Below, piece by piece: positions 1-10,792 of a stretch of 64,000 bases of DNA (within the stretch, counting starts at the first letter, position 1; each line of letters begins with the position of its first letter). The position numbers were made by a program, and so were the translations under genes. The notes beneath the pieces were generated by a model that did no database searches, was not told where the DNA came from, and was given only the letters and a program-made list of their open reading frames with translations. Source of the DNA: Panagrolaimus kolymaensis (lineage: Eukaryota > Nematoda > Chromadorea > Rhabditida > Panagrolaimidae). The DNA lies in assembly GCA_028622995.1 (NCBI GenBank), contig JAJQJQ010000022.1:1364001-1428000 (forward strand). Direction: 5' to 3'.

Positions 1-3000
1 TGTTTTGGAATTATCAATGATATATCCATCTTTACATTGGCATCCTTCAACGCATTCACTGCTGCTGCATTTTTCGGGGGATGAGTTTGTGCAAGATGGT
101 TGACAATTGGAAACACATGCTGAATATGTTGAATTTGCAGGGCATTGTAATGGACATCCAATGCTTGTACGCCAATTTCCAAGGGTTGTCACTAAAATTA
201 AATCAGATTTTTTAATTGGGTAAAAAAGCAAAATGAGTCGAGTAACTTACAATTAAGTTCACGTTGACACATTCGTGCAAATCCTTCGAATGAACTGCAC
301 TTAAATGTTGGAGCATCACAAACATCTCTAACACAATTATTAAAGTATGAAGTAATTACATCGCTTCCAAGCTTATTGCATTGAGCGAAGGCTCCAGTGT
401 TTGAAATGGCATCTTTAATGGCGGTGCAAGTCGTTGTTGCGGCATCCTTAAAAACAAAAAATTTTAGTTATAGTAATTTTTAAAAATGTGCAAAAACATA
501 CGCAATTAGTATTTCCAGTTGAATCTACTCCTTTATCACATGTTGAAATTGCACCAGGTGGATAGAAATAATCAGTGGTGATCCAAGTGTTGGCCCAATC
601 ATTTACGGTGTTTCCATAATTACAAGGTGCTGCTTGTTTAGCTGCGAGAGTGCCATCCTTTTTAATGAGATCATTAGCGCAATTTCCATCATAATTTCCA
701 GCTAAACCACAAAGTTTATCAGATCCATAAAATGCAGCACAATCGGGTATGTCAACGCAGAAATCATAAGTATCAAAGAGGATTTGAATACTGTCTGTGG
801 TGGTGATAGTTTTTTGCCATCCATTTCTTTTTATCGTAATTTTTGGATTGGTTTGATCGGGATAATAATATGGATATATTTGAGCTACACCATTAACATA
901 AAGCTTTCCTAAGACATCCATATAAATTTGTTGGCCATATAATTCAATCAAGCTTGAATCAATTACAGAGACGCTAAAAATTAAAACAAATATTATTTTC
1001 AGTTTTTATGGAGCTGCATGAAAGCTTACGATCCAGAATAATGACGATTTTTAATTGAGATTGAGAAGTTTTGATATCCTTGAATGGTAGTACATGGTTG
1101 CATGTAAAGATAAGGGCATGTTCCTTGATAATCGTGATGGGCTCCATCGAATGTAGTGTAATGAGGATCACCACTTATGCAAACTCGTTTTGTTTTATTT
1201 CCACATGTTCCAGGTGGTGGAGCTAAAAAAAGAAAAATTAATGGTTGAAATTTTTTTATAAAACAGTGGCTTACTTGGTTTAAGAGTTGTCGTTGGTGGG
1301 GTTGATGAACTTGAACCCAAAGTTGTTGTATCCTCAGATTCTTTAGTTGTAGTTTCTTGTGGTGGTTGATTGGTTGATGGATTTTCAGTCTTTTCCTTAG
1401 TAGTTTTATAATTTACTGTTGGAAATTCTGGTCCATCTGATGTTGTGGGTTTGTTAGTTTCTTCAAATGATCGAGAAGTTGTACGATAATTTTTGGTTGT
1501 TGTTGTTTGAGGTGGTTGCTGCGAAGAAGTTGTTTGTTCTCCTGATGGAGTTGTTGGGGAATTTGTATTTTCATTTGGCTTTTCTGTTGTTGGATAAACG
1601 AACGTTGGATATTCAGGATTTTCTGTGGATTGTGAAGGTTGTGGAGGAATTAAAGTAAAAGCGGGTCCAGTGTTATCATTAAAAACTCGAGTTGTTCCAT
1701 AATCGATTGTTGGATATTCTGGATTTTCAGAAGTGCTTTGTCCCATTGGTGGTTGAGTTGGTCCCATTGTTGAAGGAACTTCTTGATTTTCGGTTGTGCC
1801 ATAATCAACTGTAGGATATTCCGGGTTACCAGTTGTAATTTCTTGTGAAGGTTGTGATGGAATATTTGTGGATGGCATTTCTGTATTTTCATTATCCTTT
1901 TTAGTAGTGCCATAATTTACTGTAGGATATTCTGGATTTTCAGAAGTGCTTTGTCCCATGGGTGGTTGAGTTGGGAAATTTGTTGAAGGAATATCATTTG
2001 GCTTTTCACTTGTCCCATAATTTACTGTTGGGTATTCAGGATTTTTAGTGCTTATATCTTGTGGTGGCTGAGAAGGAAGATTTGTGGATGGCATATTAGT
2101 ATTCTCATTTGGCTTTTCGGTCGTGGGATATTCTGGATTTTCAGTTGTAATTTCTTGTGGTGGTTGAGAGGGAATATTTGTTGATGGAAAATTTGTACCT
2201 TCATGAGGTTTTTCACTCGTTCCATAATCGATTGTTGGATATTCAGGATTACCAGTTGTAACTTCTTGTGAAGGTTGAGAAGGAACATTTGTGGATGGCA
2301 TATTCGTATTTTCAAATGGATGTTGTGATGTTTCATAATTTACTGTAGGGAATTCAGGATTGCCCGTTGTAACTTCTTGTGGAGGTAGAGTTGGAAAATT
2401 TGTTGATGGGCCATCATTGGGTGTATCGGTTGTTCCATAATTTACAGTTGGATATTCGGGATTATTACTTGTTGGCCCTTGAGGATTTTGAGAAGTGTTT
2501 TCTACAACTGGTGGTTGAGTTGTTGGACCATTCGTTGATGAAGGCATGTTTGTGTTTTCATTTGGCTTTTCGGTCGTGCCATAATTAACTGTTGGATATT
2601 CAGGATTTTCTGGTGTTGATTGCGCGGGTTTTTGTGAAGTTGTAATTTCGGGTGAAACTTTAGTTGTTGGATTTTCAGAATTTTCCGTTGTTGGTTTATT
2701 TGTTGCTTGGGAGCTTGATGGCATATTTGTATTTTCATTAGATTTTGTAGTTGTTTCATAATTAACTGTTGGGTATTCAGGATTTTCTGTAGTTACTTCT
2801 TGGGGTGGTTGTGAAGAAGGATTGCTTGACCTTCTCGTCGTTGCGTCAGTCATTTGACGTTCAGTGGTATCGAATTGAACTGTAGGATTTCCAGGGTTAT
2901 TTTGTTCCGTATTGGATGATTCAGATGTAGTAGGATTGACCGTAGTAATAATTTCTGTGGTTGATGGCTGAGAAGCTTCTGTAGTAGCTACTTTTTGTGT

Positions 3001-3713
3001 AGTGGTTTCAACTTCAGCGGTGGTGGTGGATGGAAGATTTGTTGTAGTTTTTTCGGTTGTTACACTTGAACTTGAAGTTGGGTTTGTTGTTGTTGGGGTT
3101 GATGCAGAGATCGTAGTAGTGGTTGTGGTGTTAGGAGCCACTGATGTTGCAGAGGTTGTTGTGGATGGTTGAGCCGTAGTAGTAGTTGTTGTGGTGTTTG
3201 GAGCTCCAGGTGATGTGGAGGTTGAAATCAAAGTGGTAGTTGTCATCGTTGATGGCTGACTGGTAGTAGTCGAGATTGTAGTTGTTGTAGTATTTGGGGC
3301 CAAGTTAGTTGTAGTTGGCGGCAAAGTGGTTGTTGTCGTTGTTGACCCTGGCGTTTTGAATGATATTAGTTTCAACGTCTTGAACCCAAGCGGTGAAGGT
3401 CGTATTTTCGGCTGCAGTTAATGCAGCTTTTGTCGTGAGATTATAACATCCTTGAATGAAAGTGGTATGGGTTGCTCCTGATTGAGTTACAAGCAAGGTA
3501 TCCATTGAATCTTTGAATATGTTATAGCGTCTGCTATAAGGATCAAATACTTTTCCTAAAAATAATTAAATTAGAGAGATATTTGAAAAATGGGAAACTT
3601 CTAATTTTTTTATAAAGAAAACAGTAAAAAGAATCTGCCAATAAAAAATCCGACGACTTACCATAACTCAATGAAAAGCAAAAAGTTAAAACCAATAAAA
3701 TTTTAGCCAGCAT
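1..3713 (-). CDS. Secreted mucin with Thr/Pro repeats and VWD-C8-TIL domains (3' end outside window)
   Basis: An extracellular gel-forming or cuticle-type mucin is likely. Exons read 3713-3662, 3555-1275, 1222-1030, 973-502, 446-251 and 191-1, continuing past the left edge. Exon 1 encodes a typical signal peptide ([17 protein letters not shown]). Exon 2 is about 700 codons of Thr/Ser/Pro/Asn-rich sequence, with poly-Thr near its start and then [16 protein letters not shown] repeats. Exons 3-4 encode a von Willebrand D domain: [11 protein letters not shown] at its start and [15 protein letters not shown] at its end. Exon 5 is a Cys-rich C8 domain. Exon 6 starts a TIL (trypsin-inhibitor-like) domain with many Cys, ending at [12 protein letters not shown]. 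The VWD/C8/TIL order is that of mucins and VWF-type proteins. One oddity is in exon 2: the frame from the signal peptide (3505 to a stop at 3305) differs from the Thr-rich frame (open below about 3411), so a frameshift or an unseen intron lies between. Domain calls are firm; the 5' model is not. Confidence 0.85.
1570..2860 (-). repeat. Tandem coding repeats of the mucin domain (NPEYPTVNY units)
   Basis: About a dozen imperfect units of roughly 30-40 codons repeat here. Each carries NPEYPTVNY or NPEYPTIDY, then G/ET(T/S) [14 protein letters not shown] and [10 protein letters not shown]. The DNA shows the same units, with plus-strand words such as tgttggatattcaggatt recurring. Units differ by length and substitutions, so this is an aged array rather than a perfect satellite. 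Thr and Ser density suggests O-glycosylation. Confidence 0.9.
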
Positions 3714-4734
3714 TCTTTTTTTAGTTTTTTGGATGTCTCTAAAGCTAGCCTCGTTTTTTGTTTGCTAGTCTTTGATGAGACTTTTTTACAAATGTGAAAA
3801 TTATTCAATATTTCTTCAACTTTTATACCCAAATTTTTTTTATCCCATCTATTTTATTTTTTGTTATATCGAGGTTACTTGAATAATCTTCTTTCTCTTT
3901 TTTTTAAATTTCAAGGTTATCTATTGTTTGCGATCTTTGTTTGGTAATGTTAGGTCTATATTTAATTTTTTACATTAACATCGCCTCCTTTTTTGTGTTA
4001 GTTAATCAAAATGCAAAGCTTTTTTCGTTGGTTAAACATTTATCGTTAATGGTTGGTTGGCAATTTTTTTGCAACAAATATGCGGAGGTAGCAAAAAAAT
4101 TATGTTAATAGTAAGGTCATATGTTTTTGATTTTTGAATCTCTCTCTTTTTTAGTGAGCGATTATTAAAATAGCCTATCTTTTTTTGTGTGTTACATTGT
4201 TTTAATATTTTTTATAAACCGATTTTGTTAAGTGAATAAAAAAATTAGTAGAGTTAAATTTAGTTGGCTCTGTTTGATTTTATCTTTTGATGTCATATTT
4301 TTTATTCATTCAAACTTGATCCTTGCTTTTTATTTTTGTTAAAAACAATTTAGGATTATGACACTGCGACCTCTTCCACGAAGCACAAAAAAAGCATCGC
4401 TTTTTGAAGTTTTAAATCTTGTGCACTCTTAAAATATCTTTTTGAAATTTAAATAACTTTTAGAATTAATTCTACAAATTCTTTTTAATGTTTTAACATA
4501 TTTGATGCATGTTTTCACTACAAAAAAACCAAAAACAGTATGTTGAGTGTTGAAGGATTTTAGAAGTTTTAATTATGAAACAAATTTTTTTTTGCCCCTT
4601 CAGCAGATCTTATTTTTTCTTGTTTTTAATTATTTTTCTTGAAATAATTTCATGCAAATACAAGACATTTCAGAAATGGCTGCGAAAAAAACAATTTCCA
4701 GACATACCAATGTATGCATCAAACATAGAGGAAG

Positions 4735-6327
4735 AAGACGTTAGTGAATCACGTTTTGAATTATGTCTTGAATTGGACATATAGTTTTTTTGAACCATTT
4801 ATTTTTAATAAAATATTTTAAAATTATTCCCAAGAGGATTTTTGATTCCGTCCGTTGAAAGTACTTTAATCAATGAACATTTTTTTGAACACATATATCA
4901 AGCTTAGATATTGCTGAAACTCGTTTTGAGTTACGGAGCTCAATAAAGCATATGGATTTTTTTATCCCATAATTTTTCTTTTAATTTTTAAGGATTAATG
5001 CCAAGAGGATTTTGAATCGCATACCATTTATGACCTTCAACCAAAAATTATTTATTCATTTGGTGTATCAAGCAATCATAGAGACATAAAATTTAGTTTA
5101 AAACTTTTTGAATAAGAAAAAAAATTCCAGAGGAAAAGTGCTTTATTAATATCATTTTTTATGCTATTTTACATCCATTTTCAATGATATTTTTTAAAAC
5201 GGATCCTATGGTGAAGATTTGGAAGCCTTCAAAAATTAATCTTTTTACACTTTAAGCAAAAAATTCTTTGATAAAGTTAAAATAATTCCAAAGTCAAAAG
5301 TAATGAAACTTTTAAAAAATTTTGTTTATCACAAGTGATAAATCACATCTAAATCTACAAAAATCGATCGGCATTTCTTTAGTGAAAGATAAGTCTCAGA
5401 TCGAGCTATGTGGCTCTGAACATTAAAAACACCTATGTTAATGAGTATGAATCTTCGTGGATTCATATCTCGTTATTCGAGGCATCCAGTTAAAAACGAC
5501 ATACATTTTTAGGGTTAAAAAAATAAATAAAAATTAATTGAAAAATTAAAAAAATTGCCGCAATTCAAAAATTTTGATTTCTTGACATACTGAACAACAT
5601 GTATCAAGCTTTGATACAAGACATAAGTGAATCTCGATTTGAATTAGGGCTTGAATTGGAGATATGGATTTTTTGATCCAAATATTTTTAATTAAATATA
5701 TTAAAATTATTCCCAACGGGATTTTGAATCGCATGCACGGGAAGTACCTCAAATGTGATTCCATTTATTTTATTAACACAAGAGCATCAAGCATTGAGAT
5801 ACCTTAATCAAAAGTTTTAATTATGAAACAAATAATTTTTTCCCCTTCAGCAGATCTTATTTTTTTGTTTTTTTTGTTACTTTTCTTCACAAAAATTCAA
5901 CCATATTCAAGACATTTAAGAAATGGCATCAATAAAATCAAAAACTGTCATTTTAATGTCATAATCTAATTTAAAACTTTTTGAATAAGAAAAAAAATTG
6001 CAGAGGAAAAGTACCTTATTTTTAACATTAATTATGCATTTTTACATACGATTTTAATCATATTTTTAAAAATAAATCCTATGGTGCCGATTTGGAAGCA
6101 ATTTATAGTTGTTACGTTCAACTCGAAGTGATCGTCGTGTACATAGAGATAGAGGAGGAGGAGGTTCATTAATAAATTATGGATGTTGGTTGAAGGTCAT
6201 AATTGGTATGCGATTCAAAACCCTGTTGGGAATAATCTTTAAAAATCATATAATAAATATTTGGATAAAAAAATCCATCTGCTTTATTGAACACTGTAAC
6301 TCAAAACGTGAATCAGCAATTTTTTAA
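4735..6327. repeat. Local degenerate repeat family, four ~130 bp copies plus a second direct repeat
   Basis: Four related copies are visible: about 4735-4860 (+), 4912-5045 (+), 5620-5745 (+) and 6183-6327 (inverted). Shared words are gtgaatcacgttttgaatt-like, ggattttttgatcc-like, attattccca and ggattttgaatcgcat. A second pair is direct: about 5087-5227 and 5963-6099 (taaaactttttgaataag ... gaggaaaagt ... atcctatggtg ... atttggaag). A third pair is 4569-4620 and about 5818-5870 (aattatgaaacaaat ... ccccttcagcagatcttat). In three copies the unit reads S/AExRFEL in one frame. This may be a decayed gene fragment or non-autonomous element; I see no terminal repeats or target duplications. Confidence 0.7.
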
Positions 6328-6721
6328 TGTTATTCTTTTTTTTCAAACCCAAATATCTTGTTGATGAGCTCAATGATTGAAAAAAAAGTGGAGTTCGATT
6401 ATTTAGCAAAATTATTAATCTACAAGATTTTTAAAACAGAAAAAATAATTTGGATTTATTTGATTTTTTCCAAGGCATTAACCTTAAAAAAAAGATTTCT
6501 TTAAATGAAAAACATTAAATTTAAATATTCCTTACTTCATTGAATAGGTAGTCAGGAAGAAAATGGATTAAAAAACATGAGAAAAAAATATATAATAAAT
6601 GATTTAGGTAAACCACTATTTTATTTTCTTTCAAAATTGCCCAAAAAAATGGAAAATTTAGTTCAAAATTCAACAAAAAGTTCACTTTCATATAGTCCAA
6701 AAAAGTTGTTATTATAATATC

Positions 6722-6840
6722 GGGTTTCGTAGCGCAGTGGAATTTTTGCAAGACGTTGCAGAATTTTCGCTGGGTTCGAATCCCGGTGCACAACCACAAC
6801 CTCAACAACAACCTCAACAACACCCACAACAACAAAATTT
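6722..6840 (+). mobile_element. tRNA-derived SINE-like element or tRNA pseudogene
   Basis: The sequence has a near-consensus pol III A box (TAGCGCAGTGG at 6730-6740) and a perfect B box (GGTTCGAATCC at 6773-6783) at tRNA-like spacing. The 5' and 3' ends do not pair into an acceptor stem and the anticodon arm is poor, so it is not a working tRNA. It runs directly into a CAACAA/CCACAAC-rich tail (about 6790-6837), as in SINEs with a simple tail. Only one copy is in the window, so the SINE label is inferred. Confidence 0.55.
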
Positions 6841-7985
6841 TTGATTTTTTTGGCTTATTTAAATTTCTTAACATTTTGTGATCAAAATTGTTATGATCAA
6901 AGATGATTTTTGTCCCTAAAAAATTCGATGGAGTTTTTTTTGTTTTCATACAATGATTTTACTGTTAATTTTATGCATTTAATCTTTATCTCTTCCGTTG
7001 ATGCTATAACGGCACCAATATGTCTGCTCACTTTTACTTTTTGTTTTATTTCATAAAAAAAACAATATTCCAGTTGTTGTATCTTATATTATATTATCAA
7101 GCCAACAAATAAAAAACTTGATTATTACATGATCATTACTTCTTGTTTTTTTTCTTCATATTCTCTGATATCATTATCATTTATTATATTTCCAAAAACA
7201 TATGACTTTCATTTTTATATTTCTAAGCAAAAAGCCCGGATCCACCATTATTTTTTTGGAAAGCAACACCGAATCTCGTTTGTAATTACACAAACTGCAT
7301 GTGGGCGCTATAATTATTTTGCCGTAGGCGTAATCCACGAGAGGCGAAAAAAGTGAAAACAGGTTCCAAGGTCGAGAAGATGAGCCGATTCAGAGGAAAG
7401 AATGAAGATGGATCTCGATTGAACACATCAAAAACTGATATAATGAGCAGCTGCCAGCAACAAAAGATGCGAGTAAAAAAGCCTGTTTTTCAATTTCAGA
7501 TGGAATTCTAATGATCAGCAAAAGCCAGAACTGCTTTGACCCAATGCTTGGAAGAGGAAAGGAGGAGGACCTGATCATAGAAACTCGAAATAACGCAAAA
7601 AGTAATCAAATAAATGAAAGCAAGGAAGAAAAAAAGTGAATTTTATTTTTTTACTATTAAAATCTTTATTCAAAAACTCATTAACTTTCTTTGAAAAATC
7701 TGGTTATACTAATAGATGTTACACACGGATATTGAATTGATCACATTGCGTCGTCGGCATCGAGAAAAAGAAGAAGATACGCCAAGAAAACTGGATGGAT
7801 AAAGCCCGAAAATGCGTAATTTTAGAGTCCATCACTTCTTTTCATCATTGCCTAATTAAATGAATTTTGCTTTCACCACCAAAGAGAGTTGGTCAATCAA
7901 AAAGGATTTTCTTTTTCTTTTCACTTTTTTTTTTAATTTGGCTTAATTATTTTTTTTAAAGGGTTCCAATCTAAACGCATCCAAA

Positions 7986-10615
7986 ATGGCCAAGGCGTGG
8001 TTGAGTTACTTAATGATAGTAGCAGGAGTGGCAACATCCTGTTTTGCATTGCAACCATTCAATATGGTTCATCCAAATCGAACCCTCATTGTGTTATCTG
8101 CTCCTTCAGTGTGGTAATTAACTTTTTTTTTTTTAAAAATTTCTTTTACTCTTTTTAAAACCTTAACATTTTTAGGGATGATAATTATAAAGAAGATTTT
8201 TTTGATATTATTTCTTTTCAAATAGATTTTGCAAGAACCATTCATGGTATGCTTTTCTTAAAGATAATATGCACAACTTGCTTATGAAATGCTTAGTTTT
8301 TTGTTTGCTTTTGGAGATCGACAGATTATTGACGATTCCATTGGAGCGGAGCGAAGGTGCTTATTCAAATGAGTTCAGTCTTATTACATCGGGTGTCATT
8401 AATTTTAATCAAGGTATGAGCATTTTTTTGGGGAATAATCTTACATTTATAATTGTTTTAAACTTTTCACTGCTTACTCTTGCATTTTTGCATTATTTTT
8501 GCACATTCATTAATTGTTGCTTTATGTTTGTATCAAAAGAGTGATGTTTGGGTGTTAGGACTTTAAAAAAATAAAACCATGGAACTTTTTCTGAAAGTTT
8601 TTATTGAGGCAATGTTATTAATTTTCTTTATTTTTCTACTTTCTAACTGTAATAAGTGTGAATTTTATTTTCGCCATTGTTGCCCGAAGCAGAAAAAAAT
8701 CAGAAAAGTTTCATATTGTTTTGTTTTATCTTGACCTAAATAACACTGTTTCATGTTACAATGGTTTTGGGAAACTAACCATTAAAATAATAAATCTTAG
8801 AACATGAAAATGTTGTGGTGTTGGCTGATAAGCATACGATGCCATATTTGGATGGACGAAGTTCTCGAATCCAAAAGCGTCTACCGCATGATGCTTTGAT
8901 TGAAACAAATATTTATGATATTAATTTAAATGATTTTGCTCCTATGGGATATAAACAACTTACCAAATTTATTTATAGGTTTGTGGCCGTATGAAAAAAA
9001 ATACAAAGAAATTGAAATATGTGTTTCATTTTAGATCCCCATTCTTAGTTGATTTAGCTTCAACTCAAATTGATGAATCTATGAATAAATTTCTCACCGA
9101 TAATCATATAAGATTAGATAAACGTGAACAAGATATGATTCTCTCGGGAGAAGATATAGTCCATAATGGAGTTAATAAAGCTTTAATTTCTGATTCCGTA
9201 ATTATTAAAAATGCTGGAAGAGTGCCAGATTGGGCAATGATGATAAAACTTTTGAATGCATTTAAAAAGGCTTTGTTTTATTTTTGTTTTAAAACTTAAA
9301 AATTAACTTTAATTAGTTTTTAGGTTGCAATTATTGGAAATCCTTTAAATGGAACAAGGCTAAGATTAGACGATATTATGGGTTTCATCGATGAAGAAAT
9401 GCTTGCAATTTCACCATTAGACCACGAAATTCGTGAAGAGCTTGAAACAGCAATAAAGAAAAAATTTCGTAATGATTTATCCATTATTGATTTACCCCTT
9501 GGTGGTGCAGCTAATGATGATGGAAATTGTGGGATTTACACAGCCGTTATGAGTACAAATAAGTAAGCTCAACTTATAAAACTAAAAAAAGTTGTTAGCT
9601 TTTGGTAATAAGCAGCGCTGGCGGTTTTCAGTTTTTCGGTTCGGTTTTCGGTGAACCGAACCGAACCGAAAATCGAAAACCGAAGTATCCCGGTTTTCGG
9701 TTCAAACCGATAAACCGAAAACCGAGAAACTTCGGTTTCGGTTCGGTGCACCGATTCGAACCGAAAAAACCGAATTCGTTTTTCATAAAAAAATGTATCT
9801 AGTTGTTATCCAAAGTGTTAGCAAACATGCTAATAATGCATAAAAAGGCATTATTTAAGCAATACCTAATATTTTATCCCAAAAAATAACGATTTTGAAT
9901 TTCAAACCGAACCGAAAACCGAAAAACCGAAAATTTCGGTTTTCGATTTAAACCGAAAAACCGAAAACCGATAAGCTTCGGTTTCGGTTCGGTTAACCGA
10001 AACCGAAAACCGAAGGATTTCGGTAAACCGCCAGCGCTGGTAATAAGAAATCATTAAAAAATTGGAATCTCTCCAAAATGATAAAATCTTCTCTGTTTTT
10101 GAAGCCCACTCGTAAATGGAATGTTGTCGTCGCACTTTTGATTTTTCCATAAAAAATTACTCGAAAATTATGCGTTTATCCCTTGAGGCGATCAATCTGG
10201 TTTAATGACGAGAGTTTACATAAGATGAATTTATAAATAGGAAGATATTCACGCACAAAAAAATACTTATTGAGCTTTCGCCATTTTTCAATTTTGTCTA
10301 AAAACGTGTCCTTTTAATTACCAAGCTTCTCCAATAACTCAACGTTCATTGCCATTAAAACTTCTTATTTCCAGATATGTTTATGTTCCAGTATTTGGAA
10401 ATGATCCAAATAATTGGAAATTTGGTTATTCCACGATGACCGATCGAATGGTGCTTCATCTCCTTGAAGCTAATTCTCGTCGAAAAATTATACCAGTAAA
10501 TATTCCACGAGCTTTATGCCGTCGTGGTTTATCCCTTCGAAGTCTTTCATGGACGATTCGAGGTTATGCAGCAGATTCCATAATTAATCTTGCTCGAAAG
10601 CCACTAACAAAATAA
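7986..10615 (+). CDS. Secreted agmatine-deiminase-fold protein, catalytically degenerate
   Basis: Exons read 7986-8113, 8176-8246, 8297-8413 (optional), 8801-8978, 9035-9269, 9324-9562 and 10375-10615. This gives 402 residues, or 363 if the in-frame 39-codon third exon is skipped; that shorter form reads more smoothly (ARTIH then HENVVVLADKHTMPYL). The N-terminus is a signal peptide (MAKAWLSYLMIVAGVATSCFA). ILSGEDIVHNGVNKALIS resembles the EGGxIEVNGxGTLL strand of agmatine deiminases. YVYVPVFGNDPNN followed by RRKIIPVNIPRALCRRGLSL resembles their C-terminal end. There the family's GGxHC(I/A)TQQ with nucleophilic Cys is replaced by GLSLRSLSWTIRG, so no catalysis is expected. Intron 9270-9323 has a GC donor, required to keep frame. 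The last intron carries a MITE. Family assignment is by motif memory and moderate. Confidence 0.6.
9613..10039. mobile_element. hAT-type MITE with 8-bp target duplication
   Basis: This is a 427 bp insertion in the last intron of the deiminase-fold gene. It is flanked by identical 8-bp direct repeats GTAATAAG (9605-9612 and 10040-10047). Its ends are exact inverted repeats CAGCGCTGGCGGTTT (left 9613-9627, right 10025-10039). An 8-bp duplication plus ends beginning CAG is typical of hAT transposons. No transposase is encoded. The interior is almost wholly permutations of CCGAAAACCGAA and its complement, so both strands can fold extensively. Confidence 0.9.
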
Positions 10616-10792
10616 ATTTTTTTAATCCTTCAAAAAAAAATTACTTAGGTTTCCACTTATTTAAAGAAAAAAAAACGCCATAAAATTGATTCCAAAAGTA
10701 TCTCCCATTGAGTTTGTAAATATTTAGTATGTACAAAGGATTTCTGTAAAACATTTATTCTTCTTTAATTATTATTTTGTAAAAATAAATAT

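Larger units (their letters stand above)
3714..7985. other. Intergenic region, no convincing gene
   Basis: About 4.3 kb between two divergent genes. I see no open frame with protein-like composition. It holds the dispersed repeat copies (4735-6327) and the tRNA-like element (about 6722-6840), listed separately. The sides nearest each start codon presumably carry the promoters, but I recognise no element. Confidence 0.6.

Noticed and set aside
1467..2759. Several open frames of 60-95 codons on both strands overlapping the mucin
   Set aside because: They are out-of-frame readings of the Thr/Pro repeats and repeat with the same periodicity.
4575..4784. 69-codon frame with a hydrophobic start resembling a signal peptide
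   Set aside because: It overlaps a copy of the local repeat family, a related segment near 5820 is not open, and no splice context supports it.
6722..6790. Functional tRNA gene
   Set aside because: Acceptor and anticodon stems do not form despite good A and B boxes; kept only as a SINE-like or pseudo-tRNA element.
9569..10150. Arg/Phe-rich open frames in the deiminase-fold intron
   Set aside because: They are readings of the CCGAAAACCGAA fold-back of the MITE and occur on both strands.
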